Assembly (NCBI GenBank): GCA_951640165.1
Contig: OX621258.1
Span: 5,045,501 to 5,109,500 of the forward strand
Length of the DNA stretch: 64,000 nucleotides
Direction of reading: 5' to 3'
From: Pseudoips prasinana
Taxonomy: Eukaryota > Arthropoda > Insecta > Lepidoptera > Nolidae
Part shown: positions 42,205 to 52,293 of the stretch, piece by piece
Layout of the letters: every line of letters begins with the position of its first letter
Numbering within the stretch: position 1 is the stretch's first letter
Made by a program: the position numbers and the translations under genes
Notes under the pieces: generated by a model
Database searches by the model: none
The model's input: the letters and a program-made list of their open reading frames with translations, nothing else
What the model was told of the DNA's origin: nothing

Positions 42205-42456
42205 TACTGTGGTTTCCGGCCTAGCAAAATAACAGGGCCTCCCTGTATCATCCCGCGGGTATCGTAAAAGGCGACTAAGGGAAACACCAGGAGTCGGGCA
42301 GTAGCGCCTCCTGTGTACTAGCTACCACCTAACTGCGGTCGCCAGCCCGCATGCCAAGCGCGGTGACTATGGCAACCGCCTCCAAATGGCAACGTTATAG
42401 AAATCTTTGGGGAAGCCTATGTCCAACAGTGGTCGATATCAGGCTGATGATATACC
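42205..42456 (+). mobile_element. G2-related element
   Basis: TGGTTTCCGGCCTAGCAAAA, CATCCCGCGGGTATCGTAAA, GCCAAGCGCGGTGACTATGG and an RTE-like end GGGGAAGCCTATGTCCAACA with GGCTGATGAT. Confidence 0.6.
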
Positions 42457-42782
42457 TATGTAGAACCATTTAATTAGATTTATTATTAATAATTATTATG
42501 GGGCCATCTAGACGAAAAATGAATCTATTTTGTTTTTGGTATAGCTTAGATGCGTTAATAAGGAAACATAAACTCAACAATGTAGATGCTGAGTGAATAC
42601 ATCGAACCGAATAATTATCATTATGTTATTAATTATTATGTACAGATATAACTACAAATATACATATATCTGTTATTCTAATTAGCAATCATGGCGCCAT
42701 TTAACTAGTATCGCTGGTACCCACGGTAATTCGTAATTTTAGATTTTACTGCTATGAAGTCTACAAGTAAAACAAACATACT

Positions 42783-42966
42783 TGTATGTGCGCGTGTGTG
42801 TGTGCGTGCACGTGTGTGTGCGTGCGCGTGTGGGTGCGTGCGCGTGTGTGTGCTTGTGTGTGTGTGCGCGCGCGCGCGTGTGCGTGTGTGTGTGCGTGTG
42901 TATGAGGACGCGCGCGCGTGTGTGTGATTGTATGATGAATGTGTGTGGTGTGCGTATTTGTGTGTG
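42783..42966. repeat. GT/GC alternating microsatellite
   Basis: About 180 bases of alternating purine-pyrimidine, mainly GTGTGT and GCGCGC with interruptions. The long open frames on both strands here are artefacts of the repeat. Confidence 0.95.
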
Positions 42967-43046
42967 GTATGTTCAAAGTGTACGTAGATTCAGCCGACCA
43001 TCCTAATGACATTAATTAATACAATCCTGATGGACTTGCTTTTACG

Positions 43047-43288
43047 GGGTTCCGTACCCGAAAAGTGCCAACGGAACCCTATTACTAAATTTCCGATGGC
43101 AGACCGTTTGTCCATCAGCGGTGTATCACTCATAAATGGTAATAGGTTCAGTTGAAATATTTAGGGTGTATTTCTAATGCCGGCTATTGAAACAAATGGT
43201 AATAAAGGTATCGGTCAAATTTCTCTAACTATATTCTTCAATCGTACAGAACTTTTCAAGTGCAAGTCCGCCTCGCACTTAGTCGATG
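43047..43288 (+). mobile_element. Repeat M, near complete
   Basis: GGGGTTCCGTACCC at the left with its partner ACGGAACCC, GTTTGTCCATCAGCGGTG internally, and CAAGTCCGCCTCGCACTTAG at the right. Confidence 0.7.
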
Positions 43289-43734
43289 TTCTTAATAATC
43301 AATTAGTAAGGTTTTTATATTTGAAATACTACAAAATAAATTAATCAAACGAGTAACCTAGCCCTATAATATTGTCATGTTAGTTAATGGGCCTGTCAAC
43401 CCTACCCCGAGGGTAGGCGCTAACGACAGTCTGACGCAACATCAAAATAAATAAGACCATTATTTATTTCGGGACACAATCAATCTTTTTGCCGTTATAT
43501 CTGTTTAATCATGCGATATCTTTGATTTCTCCGAAGCTGATACTAATTTAAGCGACGGCGATTACTACGGGTAGAAAATTATAATAACAATTCATACCTG
43601 TCTTAAAACGTACGGTAATTAATTATGGCTCAAGGTCACCCATATAGCAATGGTATGCAGAAATAGCCCGAAGCATTGCCAAGCTGAAGTGTAAGAAATG
43701 ATCATGTGAAGGTCGGAAGCTGTTCGATTTGGGT

Positions 43735-43799
43735 AGCATGTATCGCTGGATGTAAAGATCTTTGGGGGTAGTCTTGTACAGCAGTGGATATTTTTAGAA
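43735..43799 (+). mobile_element. Degenerate RTE-tail
   Basis: ATCGCTGGATGTAAAGATCT then TTGGGGGTAGTCTTGTACAG and CAGTGGATATTTTTAG. Confidence 0.55.
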
Positions 43800-43978
43800 C
43801 AAAAACAATGGAAAAATTGCACATGATTAAATCATACAGTAGAACGAGTTCGTACGCGTGTTGTAGTGGTTAAGACATAGCTACAACCTTGGCTGCGTAG
43901 TGAAGGAATCTAAGAATGTAAGCCTCCTCTTTTCCTGAAATCGGTTAAAAATATTCCGTAAAAGTTTATAATATTCAT

Positions 43979-44101
43979 CTTACTAATATTATAAATGCGA
44001 AAGTTTGTAAGTATGAATGGATGTTTGTTACTCTTTCACGTAAAAACAACCGAATGGGTTTTAATGAAACCTTACAATAATATAGCTTATATATATCAGA
44101 A
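43979..44101 (+). mobile_element. Hel2-type 5' half
   Basis: TCTTACTAATATTATAAATG at the left, GTTTGTTACTCTTTCACG in the middle. Cut by the opposing Helitron end at 44102. Confidence 0.7.
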
Positions 44102-44950
44102 CTAGCTGTTGCCCGCGACTTCGTCCGCGGCAATTTTGAATGATAACCAATGTAACCTACAACAAAAAGTCCTACCACACGTAATAGACTCACTTTGAGA
44201 AACTGTAAAACGAATGTTAAAAACTAAAGAATAATTCAAATTCTGTATGCCGTGTCTGTCAAAAACGGTATACAGAAAAAACACGGCCTTTTTAATCATA
44301 TTTTCATAATAAAATGTTTCACTGACTCTCTATTTACCACATACTAAGTTTAGAATAATTTGCCATTGGTCTACAATTTGTAAATTTGGCACCAAGATTA
44401 AAGGAAAAAAAGAGAAAATTATCGATTTTTGGTACGTGCCATTAGATGTTAAGCAGTGTCAACTTAAAATTGAGCTTCTCACTCTGTAAGACCATAAGCA
44501 TACACTCCCAAAAGAGGTCAAAATGTATACACTGTACGTATCAAGGAGTATAAGCATTATATTTTGTTTAGCCACAATAAAAAATGTCTCTCAGACAATG
44601 CGCCGTAAATTGTCTGTAACAGACGCAAAGGCCTATAAGCATTATATTAAACCTAAATGATAAGATCAAGGAAACAATAATTGATTTTACATAACTTCTT
44701 TATACACGATGTTTCTTACAGTTTTAGCAGGTCATACCAGAACTACCACACTGTGGGGTGAACTCACACGTGAGGACGCCACAGAAAAGGCAGACCATTT
44801 GGCCCTAACGGAATATGTGGCATGAACACTGTTTCTCCCTGGGCAGATCCAGTCATAATAGTAGCCTCTATAACACGATGCCAAGATTTCTGATTCCTGA
44901 GCAATATACGTCCCCTATTTAATGCCCTTAGTGGTGGAATTTCCAAATAT
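44102..44950 (-). mobile_element. Helitron remnant: CTAG end plus helicase piece
   Basis: The minus-strand 3' terminus is CCGCGGACGAAGTCGCGG, a spacer and CTAG. About 660 bases upstream on the same strand lies a helicase-like segment. Order and strand agree with a Helitron, in which the helicase domain precedes the 3' hairpin. The 5' end was not located. Confidence 0.5.
44764..44946 (-). pseudogene. Helitron/PIF1-like helicase fragment
   Basis: A 60-codon frame contains VIEATIMTGSAQGETVFMPH then I-P-L-G-P and L-P-F. This corresponds to the segment near the C-terminal end of Helitron PIF1-type helicases, where I-E-A-x-I-x-T-G-x-A-K-G-E-x-V-F-I-P-R-I-P-L is usual. It diverges after L-P-F and stops instead of entering the conserved motif that normally follows. 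A preceding R-I-L-L-R-N-Q stretch is partly family-like. Identified by eye from a short conserved block. Confidence 0.65.
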
Positions 44951-45905
44951 CCTGAAATTAATATTTTATATTTTTTAACTGAAAGGCCAAATACTAATAT
45001 TCATGCGTTTAACTTAAAAATTGTCACATTTTTCATACAAACTTAGATCCCCAATTTTACGCCCTTGGGGGTGGAATTTAAAAAAATCCTGATATAATAA
45101 TTTTTATTTTTAACTGCAAGGCCAAAACCCCAAAGTTCATGCCTTTAACATCAACAATGACGGATTTTCATGAAATCTTTTATACCTTATTTTACTCGCT
45201 TTCGCTCACAAAAGATACCTACTGTCAAAATTCCAAGTCTCTTACCCCAGCCGTTTAGGCTGTACCTTGATATGTCAATCAGTCAGTATGAACTTACATC
45301 CCCTAAGATCGAAAACTGAATTTAGTGCTAGTTTAAATTTTGGTGATTCTGATTGTGGTAGTTGTTAATTTAGTTGAACTGGTAGTGACTGATTATTATT
45401 GTGATTGTATAATCTGCTAAAATATTATGAGAAGGGATATCAATGTTATCTCTGTTGCATTTCTAATTACAATTTACGCCCTTGGTGGTGTAATTTCCAA
45501 AAATCCTGAAACACATATTTATATTTTTTAACTGAAAGGTCAAATACTAATTTTGATTCGTTTAACTTAAAAATTGTCACATTTTTCATACAAACTTACA
45601 TCCCCTATTTTTTGCCCTTAGGGGTGAAGTTTCCAAAAATCCTGAAACATATATTTTTTATTTTTAACTGGACGGCTAAGTACCAACTTTCATACCTCCA
45701 ACTTCAACAACAGCAAAGTTTCATACTAACTTTGCACCCTCGTTTTACCCCTTTAGGGGTTGATTTTCGAAAAATCCTTCCTTATTCCTTGTCTGCATTA
45801 TAAAGAATATATCTGTATAAAATTTCAGCTTTCTAGGTCCAAGGGTTTGGGCTGGGCGTTGATGAGTCAGTCAATCAGTCAGGACTTCTCTTTTTATTTA
45901 TATAG
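44909..45905 (+). repeat. Degenerate modules of about 135 bp
   Basis: Five modules start near 44909, 45046, 45469, 45599 and 45734. Each has CATCCCCTATTTT-like, CCCTTAGGGGTGGAATTT and AAAAATCCTGAAA words, followed by TTTTTAACTGAAAGGCCAA. Two end-blocks, GTCAATCAGTCAGTATG near 45275 and GTCAGTCAATCAGTCAGGAC near 45865, suggest two related copies of a larger non-coding element. The overlap with the helicase relic is small. Confidence 0.7.
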
Positions 45906-45965
45906 ATAACACATTGACTATAATTTATAAAGTTTAACGCCGGTGAAACAACGGGGCACAGCAAG
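45906..45965 (+). mobile_element. Hel2-type 3' end
   Basis: ACTATAATTTATAAAGTTTA and ACGGGGCACAGCAAG; the hairpin is eroded. Confidence 0.6.
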
Positions 45966-46038
45966 TATTTCATAAAATACTGAACTGTTAAGTATTTTAA
46001 TTTGGAAAATTAGACGACATTCACTTTTTATAATCGAA

Positions 46039-46175
46039 CTAGCTGTGCCCCGCGGTGTTACCCGCATTAAATTTTATAAATTTTCTTTGCTATAAACCTC
46101 ACGGAGCCCGAGACCTTTCCAACAAATGCAAAACCGTGGAAATCGGTTCGCGCGTCCTGGAGTTTTTTATATAAT
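46039..46175 (-). mobile_element. Helitron-like end with another interior
   Basis: CTAGCTGTGCCCCGCGG, then GTTACCCGCATTAAATTTTA, followed by GGAGCCCGAGACCTTTCC and AAATCGGTTCGCGCGTCC, which are not found in Hel1 or Hel2. Confidence 0.6.
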
Positions 46176-46183
46176 ATATAATC

Positions 46184-46434
46184 TGGGGACAATGTCACAC
46201 AGATCATCCTAGCCCCAAACTAAGCAAAGCTTGTACTATGGGTACCAGGCGACGATATACATACTTATATAGATAGATATATACTTATGTACATAGAAAA
46301 CATCCATGACTCAGAAACAAATATTCGTGCTCATCACACAAATATTTGCACTTACCGGGATTCGAACCCAGGACCACCAGCTTCGTAGGCAGGAGCACTA
46401 CCAACTAGGCTACGGTGACCGTCAGTTACAGCGT
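46184..46434 (-). mobile_element. S4 SINE, full length
   Basis: Minus-strand head: GGTCACCGTAGCCTAGTTGG with A-box-like sequence, then TACGAAGCTGGTGG and an exact B box GGTTCGAATCC. Body CATGGATGTTTT; the 3' end at left is complementary to ACAATGTCACACAGATCATC. Nearly identical to 57363-57596. Confidence 0.9.
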
Positions 46435-47072
46435 TGACCGTCAGCACAGTTTAGTTATAGCGTCAGGAAGGAAAACTCGACTATTTTTATATAGTAACTA
46501 CTATATTTTTGTTTCCCGCTTATACTGATTAGTTACGGGTACGAGCTCATTTTGAGAATTGAAATTTTTTTATGTCCATTAGTAAATGTTTTATATCTTT
46601 TCAATTTTAGGGCATCTCAGTTACTGCCTGATTAACACGACAAGAGATTATTAGGGCAGATGAAATGCGAAGACGAGGTCACCACCTATAGATCTATTAG
46701 CCGCCAGACTTCAGCAATCAATTTCAACGATTTGTCGTATCCAACGGTACAGGTGGACTGATAGTCTTGTAAGGAGGAGGGACCAAGAAGTTCTAAAAAT
46801 AAATCATTATTTGAACCTCTTAGTAGAACACTGAAATTGATTTAATAATAACATCATCTGGTTCAATAACTAATATAAAATTGTAGCAAAAAAACGAGTA
46901 CAAAAATTAACTAAAAAGATAAAAAAAAATGCGACCAATTTGAAAGCATTATTTTTCAAATAAAAATGTTATTTTTTAATATCTGCATATAAATGACGTA
47001 CTTAGTTGAAAATACAAAAAAAATACAACTATATTTCGAATAAAAAGAATGCTGAATCTCATCTTTTATCGC
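46435..47072. other. No recognisable feature
   Basis: AT-rich unique sequence with several poly-A runs. Confidence 0.4.
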
Positions 47073-47275
47073 CTAGCCTGTTGGTCTTGTGGTTACTAAA
47101 ACTGACTGCTTAGCCATAGGTCGTGGGTTCACGACTCAGTAAAACAAGTTTGTATGGTGGGCACGATTATTTGTTGTCTCAGGCTAATTGTATGGTTGAC
47201 TTAGTACAGATCGCCTTGTTTGGGATCAGATGGCAGCGTGTTACTTGTGCCAACATATTTATTATTATTATTGTT
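47073..47275 (+). mobile_element. S2 SINE, near full length
   Basis: Head TTGGTCTTGTGGTTACTAAA, B-box region GTCGTGGGTTCACGACTC (damaged), GGGCACGATTATTTGTTGTC and tail TTACTTGTGCCAACATATTT. Confidence 0.75.
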
Positions 47276-47892
47276 TCGAGTTCAGGTTTCGGCTTCCAGT
47301 CACTACTTCTTATATTTAGTATATGCTAAGTGCCTTAAGAAAATCAACTATCTTATGAAGCACTTAATCCCTGAGAATTCAAGCAATAAATCAAGCTGGA
47401 ATAAATTAAGCTCATCCACTATAACTCAAACCTAAAGAGTCGTAACTCCAGTACTGGAATATGCACAAATGCAATATTTTGGCCGCGCATTCTTCATAAA
47501 TCCTTAAATCACGAAGCTTTGGTATAAATCTTTATTTTTGGCCCGAATATAGGAACACTGTGTGCGATCTCAAAAACGGAATTTAGATTATAAAATAACT
47601 GAACGGAAGATTAAAAAGAAGTTTTTATTCGGAGACGTATTTTAAAGAAAGGTAATCATTAGGTTGGGTGATAGATTGAAGGTGTATTGTTAAATTCTTA
47701 GTTAAGAAAACACTTTTGTATAGTCATTAATTATGTATAACTATCCGTGGTGTCTGATTGTGTAAGCCACCCGGCCGAGTTTCTGGTCAATTCTACACTA
47801 CTATTAAATAACAAAAACAAAAACAGATTTATTTCAGGCAGTGAACCCATATAAAATTATACAAAAATTAACATTACGTTACTATTATATTA
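47276..47892. other. No recognisable gene
   Basis: Unique AT-rich sequence; nothing supported. Confidence 0.35.
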
Positions 47893-48103
47893 TTGTATGG
47901 GCATTGGTTACCTTGTGGTCTTTCTAGCCAGCCACTAGACCTCAGACTTGGAAGAATGAATATTATCAATATCTAAAACCGGGAACGACAACTTAACATG
48001 CCTTAGGAAGCACGGAGACGCCCAAAAATTTGTCGACGGTATCTATAGACTTACCGCGTACCTCACCGGTCGCTTACAGACCAGTGACAGCAAACTGCTA
48101 TGA
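47893..48103 (-). mobile_element. 5S-SINE, diverged
   Basis: GTATGGGCATTGGTTACCTT, AGCACGGAGACGCCCAAAAA and CTCACCGGTCGCTTACAGAC. Confidence 0.65.
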
Positions 48104-48223
48104 AAGTGTTTAGATCTTTGAACTTTACCTTTTTAACAGAAGATCTACGAAAGAATAGGGATATATCTGGATTAGGAGGTTCGACTATCCCTGGCATCTG
48201 CCTTCCATGATTCGGAGACACAA

Positions 48224-48330
48224 CAAATAATTATGCTCATCACACAAATGTGTCCTGGGTGGGAATCAAAGCCACGACATCTGGCTTAGCAGTCAGGGTC
48301 ACTGACCACAGCACCAACAAGCCATTGCCA
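48224..48330 (-). mobile_element. S2 SINE head fragment
   Basis: Plus text CAACAAATAATTATGCTCAT, CACAAATGTGTCCTGGGTGG, then CTTAGCAGTCAGGGTCACTG. Confidence 0.7.
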
Positions 48331-48340
48331 TTTGCTTTTC

Positions 48341-48503
48341 AGGCATGTTAAGCACCTATGCACACGGTCAGTCTGTAGATAGGTGAACGCGAAGTGGTTC
48401 GAGGTGTGTTGTTCTCCCTTGTCCGTATTAGATAGCAGGTTTAGCCATATGAGAGGTCTTATGGGTGGCTTAAACAAATTTGACACTAGGGTAACTAATG
48501 CGC
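48341..48503 (+). mobile_element. 5S-SINE fragment, diverged
   Basis: CACGGTCAGTCTGTAGATAG, then TTATGGGTGGCTTAAACAA and GACACTAGGGTAACTAATG. The 115-codon minus frame across 48286-48633 is a shadow of these two SINEs. Confidence 0.65.
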
Positions 48504-49194
48504 TAACAATAAAGTAAATAAAGAGACAGATTCTCCCATGCATCCGACTTAACGACCACTTAAATAGTATTAAACTTAATTTACAAACTAAAACATCCCA
48601 AATACCTACTAAATAACCATCAACGTGAAACACACTATGAAATCAACTTCAGTTTAAACCAAACATATTTCTTGATACTTACATCCAGTAACATCTAAAG
48701 ATATCCTCAGCTGGATCAAAAGGTACAAATAACATACGCATTTTAATACAAGAGCTACACGTCACCGGATGACTAATGGTGCATTCGCACAACAGACTCG
48801 TTAATAATATAGCCTAACTAAACAAATAATGCCAATCGATAGTAGACCCTATTTCTCTTACAATTAAGACTATTATCGCGAAACAAAACCTGAACTTATG
48901 CAGTATTGCAGTAAGATCATCAACTTGCACTTTCATCTACCCACGAACGCGAAATGTATCCATGAATTGCAGGCAAAATTACTCACACAAATACTGCGAT
49001 GGATTTACCGATTCCCTTCTAATTAGGAATGATTTTATAGACGTACTAAAACTGTCGTTGGACTAAAAGAAGCAGTCTTTTGAAGTGATATTTAGGGTGA
49101 ATGTGTGGGTCGGTAATGTATACACATTATTCACCAAATTAAAACTTTTGGAAGATACTGAATACACAAGAATAAAGAAATAAACTGACACAAT
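48504..49194. other. No recognisable feature
   Basis: Unique sequence without supported elements. Confidence 0.35.
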
Positions 49195-49478
49195 GTCCTC
49201 CTAGCCGAATTTCGGCAACGGCGGCCAGTCTCAATAGAGGTTAGCCATCTGCGGGACATATTACGACTGGAAGGAGGTCAAGTACAGGACCGACGGCTGC
49301 GTGCTCTCCGAGGCACGGGGGTATAATACCGCCAACTCCCAGACTTAAGGCTGATGCTGAGAAATTTTTGTTTTTACAGAAAAGTCCCAAAATCACTTTT
49401 TGGCCTGACCTGGGATTGGAACCCAGGAACTCGTTCTCTGCGGGTGAACACACTACCGCTAGACCAAAGAGGCAGTCA
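49195..49478 (-). mobile_element. S5 SINE, internally deleted
   Basis: Same ends as 2195-2562 (GTCCTCCTAGCCGAATTTCG and CCGCTAGACCAAAGAGGCAG). It lacks the CATATTATAGTGC to CACTCTCATGATCC segment. Confidence 0.8.
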
Positions 49479-49933
49479 CAAATACTAGGGACAATATAAG
49501 ACAAAGTAAGTAAGCCACTTACTTAAACAATAACGATAATCCTACAGAACAAATAAATACAGAAAACGAATGAAATAAGACGCAACACTATATGAAGCAA
49601 ATCCTAATAATGATAAACACAAAACGAAATAGAAACCGTGTTCAGACGCCAGCACTATCCGTCAATTTTCTTTTATAGGTTTTCAACTTTATCACTTAAA
49701 AATAAGGTTCACTTTCAATTGGGGAAATTTGACAGATGGGGGTAGCTTGATGTGCTGGCGTCTTTACACGAGATAGATTTCACTATATTCAGACTTGAAC
49801 AAACCTACGTGGTTTAGAAAGAATTCAACTAAACTCCAAACAATCAATAAACGAAAAATAAACATGCGTGGCAGTTTTGGGAATTGCCGATAGAAGTGAT
49901 ATATAATCTAAATATAGTAGTTATACATATTAA

Positions 49934-50101
49934 TATAGTTCATAGGATGCGTGACGTGATGATGACGCAAGTTTAGCGGTTTTAGTTCACCCAAAAAGTA
50001 CACATAGATACATATATACACAGTAAACATATAGCTCACGGGAAGCGTCACGTGACTATGACGCGAGTTCCATGATTTTTGTTCAACCCAAAAGTGTATG
50101 T
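49934..50101. repeat. Diverged tandem pair of about 95 bp
   Basis: Unit 1 has GGATGCGTGACGTGATGATG, unit 2 GGAAGCGTCACGTGACTATG; both continue with ACGC and later TTC-A-C-C-C-A-AAAGT words. Unit 2 has a perfect CACGTG E-box. The 49479-49933 flank is unrecognised. Confidence 0.65.
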
Positions 50102-50263
50102 TAATAGTAAATGTCCTTGACCGCAGTGTAAGAGGATACCTGGTTCACTCTTTTCATGAATGTCTATCTACAGATGATGGTAGTTCAGGCACCAGCAGAT
50201 GATTAAGATCTTATTTTTGCACGGCCAAATTTGTTCATCGCTCCACTAAAGACTTGTCTTTCA

Positions 50264-50500
50264 TGACGGGCATGTTGGCGTGGTTGGTAAATGCTTGCTT
50301 TTCGCGTCGAAGGTCGTGGGTTCGATTCCCACCCAGGACAGATATTTGTGTGCATGTCTGTTTGTCCTGAGTCTGGGTGTAATAATCTATGTAAGTATAT
50401 ATTTACAGTATATGTAATATATCAGTTATCTGGTTTCCATAGTACAAGCTGTGCTTAGTTTGGGATCAGATGGCCGTGTGTAAATAATATCCCAGGTTAT
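50264..50500 (+). mobile_element. S1 SINE, well preserved
   Basis: Head GTTGGCGTGGTTGGTAAATG, B box GGTTCGATTCC, CCCACCCAGGACAGATATTT, and tail GATCAGATGGCCGTGTG to AATATCCCAGG. A reference copy for the family. Confidence 0.9.
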
Positions 50501-50603
50501 GTTTAGTTAAACAAGGAACTGATAGGTATTTGCACTCACCGATATGAAAACGATGGCAGAGTTTTCGATAGAAGCAACGCAGCTAACAGCTGTTATTTTT
50601 TTA

Positions 50604-50682
50604 CCATAGTCATTGGAGAACAGTCTATAAGCCATGTCAGATGCCTACTGGCTAGCTCGTGCAACTTACACTGTCAATACGA
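50604..50682 (+). mobile_element. 5S-SINE 3' fragment
   Basis: CAGTCTATAAGCCATGTCAG then TGCCTACTGGCTAGCTCGTG. Confidence 0.5.
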
Positions 50683-51229
50683 ACGCATGAATGAAAGGAT
50701 GAGAGTCCATTTAAAGGTTAGGTCTACGACATAGAGAAATGCACCACCGTCCATTTCTGCACAAAACACGAACATCTGAACAGATGTCAACGGTGACAGT
50801 AACATCATAATCATTGTATGTCTCATCAAATCTATATTTGCGGCGAGTGGGCAGCAGAGATGTTAGTATAAATAGGCGTTTGTGAGGAGTTTATTTATTT
50901 TAGTTATGAGTGAATGCATGGGTAGGAACTGTTTGGTTGATAAATGAGTGCCATTAAACTAACGATATGAACGTGTTTATACTGACATGTTGGACTGCAA
51001 GTGTGGAGCTGTGGTTAAGATGGTTTGGCAGTTATTACTGTATTTGTATAGTTACTTAAATTATTTACATACATAAATTAAACTTTGCAGGTTTCTTTAT
51101 GATAATTTAATTTTTTAATTAATCATTTATTTCCGACCATTTTAAGTCCATGAGATGTTAGTAACAAAAAATCTTACCTAATGTTAGTAATTTTACAATA
51201 TATAAATATAATATCGCGGTACTAGGGTA
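50683..51229. other. No recognisable feature
   Basis: Unique sequence; no supported element. Confidence 0.35.
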
Positions 51230-51660
51230 CCGTCTACGTCGTGTGCAGTCGTATCCAGTGCTCCAGCATCGGACTATCCCATTTATCACATAATGCGCTC
51301 AAGATATTATGTGAGCTACCACGCACCCTGCGTAGGAGGGATGCACACCGTTTGCGGATGATGGCGTGGAAACCATCAACCCTCGCTTCCGCAAACATCC
51401 CCGATGCACTACAAAAACGTGGCAGCCCAATCAACATCCTGAACGCATTATTATATTGCACACAAAGGGTGCCCTCTGCGAATACCTGATCCACAGACTG
51501 CACGTGTATAATGTCTGACAATAGGCTCTAAAAAGTGTAACTTTGACGTCCTTGGTAAAACGTGCAAATCTACGAATCAGCATATTACTTCGGACAGCCA
51601 GCGCCCTACGTTTTAGTTCATCATAACAGCTGCAAAAAGTCCAGTACTTACCAGGCAATA
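51230..51660 (-). pseudogene. CR1/Jockey-like LINE reverse transcriptase relic
   Basis: Two minus frames overlap and join by a frameshift near 51480. The first (to 51431) carries KRRALAVRSNMLIRRFARF then D-V-K-V-T-L-F-R-A-Y and Y-T-C-S-L-W. The second (51521 to 51234) continues with VQYNNAFRMLIGLPRFCSA, then S-G-M-F-A-E-A-R-V-D and R-K-R-C-A-S-L-L-R-R. These blocks, in this order, belong to the region C-terminal to the polymerase core in CR1/Jockey-type LINEs. Catalytic motifs lie upstream and are missing, so it is a truncated, dead copy. Confidence 0.8.
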
Positions 51661-51667
51661 CTACGCT

Positions 51668-52034
51668 TAAAACGTAGAAGTATTACATAAATATTTGAGG
51701 CTTAATCAATTTAGACAGCGAAACTCTGGGATGCGTTAACAAATAATGTTGCAATTAGACTTGACCCATAGCGAAAATTACACAAAGAAACTTATGAACG
51801 ATGCCTAATCATAATAGCCGTGAGGCCACTACTGGGCAAAAGCTTCCCCCAAGCATCATCTTGGCGATTATGACCCATAATTGCCTCGCTTGGCAGACGG
51901 GTTGTCGATCGCAGTATGATGTTCATAGTACACAAAGCCGCTGATGCCCTTCTAGCAGATATTCCATAGGGTCGATTTGATTGGGATGAGATGGGGTGAT
52001 GATATTCTGATATTCGCCACCGTCACCACACAGC
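51668..52034 (-). mobile_element. G2 element, extended copy
   Basis: Aligns with 6777-7139 over its whole length, including the GAAGTATTACATAAATATTT extension and ACACAAAGAAACTTATGAA. Confidence 0.7.
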
Positions 52035-52057
52035 GAATGTTAGTTACGAAATTTGGT

Positions 52058-52293
52058 CACTTTTCGTTGTAATGTTATAACTCAACAACGCCTTTACCGA
52101 TTTCGCTAATTTTGGTCTTGAATTATTTGTGGAAGTCCAGGGAAGGTTTGTACGTAGAGAAAATTTAAAAAAGTCTTGAAAAGTTATAAAATCAACATCT
52201 TTTAAAATATATATTTTTTGAATAAATGAACTTAATAATCATTTTTTTTATTACTATGCCTTATACGTAGCGAAGCACGTACCGGGCCGCTAC
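52058..52293 (+). mobile_element. Dispersed repeat, Helitron-like (copy 2)
   Basis: Matches 1127-1376: CAACAACGCCTTTACCGA, TGGAAGTCCAGGGAAGG, GCGAAGCACGTACCGGGCC; the CTAG end is altered to CTAC. Confidence 0.6.

Noticed and set aside
42761..43012. Open frames on both strands rich in Thr/His or Val/Cys
   Set aside because: Translations of the GT/GC microsatellite; composition is entirely repeat-driven.
46340..46434. tRNA-like segment with perfect B box
   Set aside because: It is the head of an S4 SINE, repeated with its SINE body at 57 kb; not a standalone tRNA gene. The same applies to heads of S1, S2, S3 and S5.
48286..48633. 115-codon minus-strand open frame
   Set aside because: Covers an S2 fragment and a 5S-SINE fragment; no protein motif.
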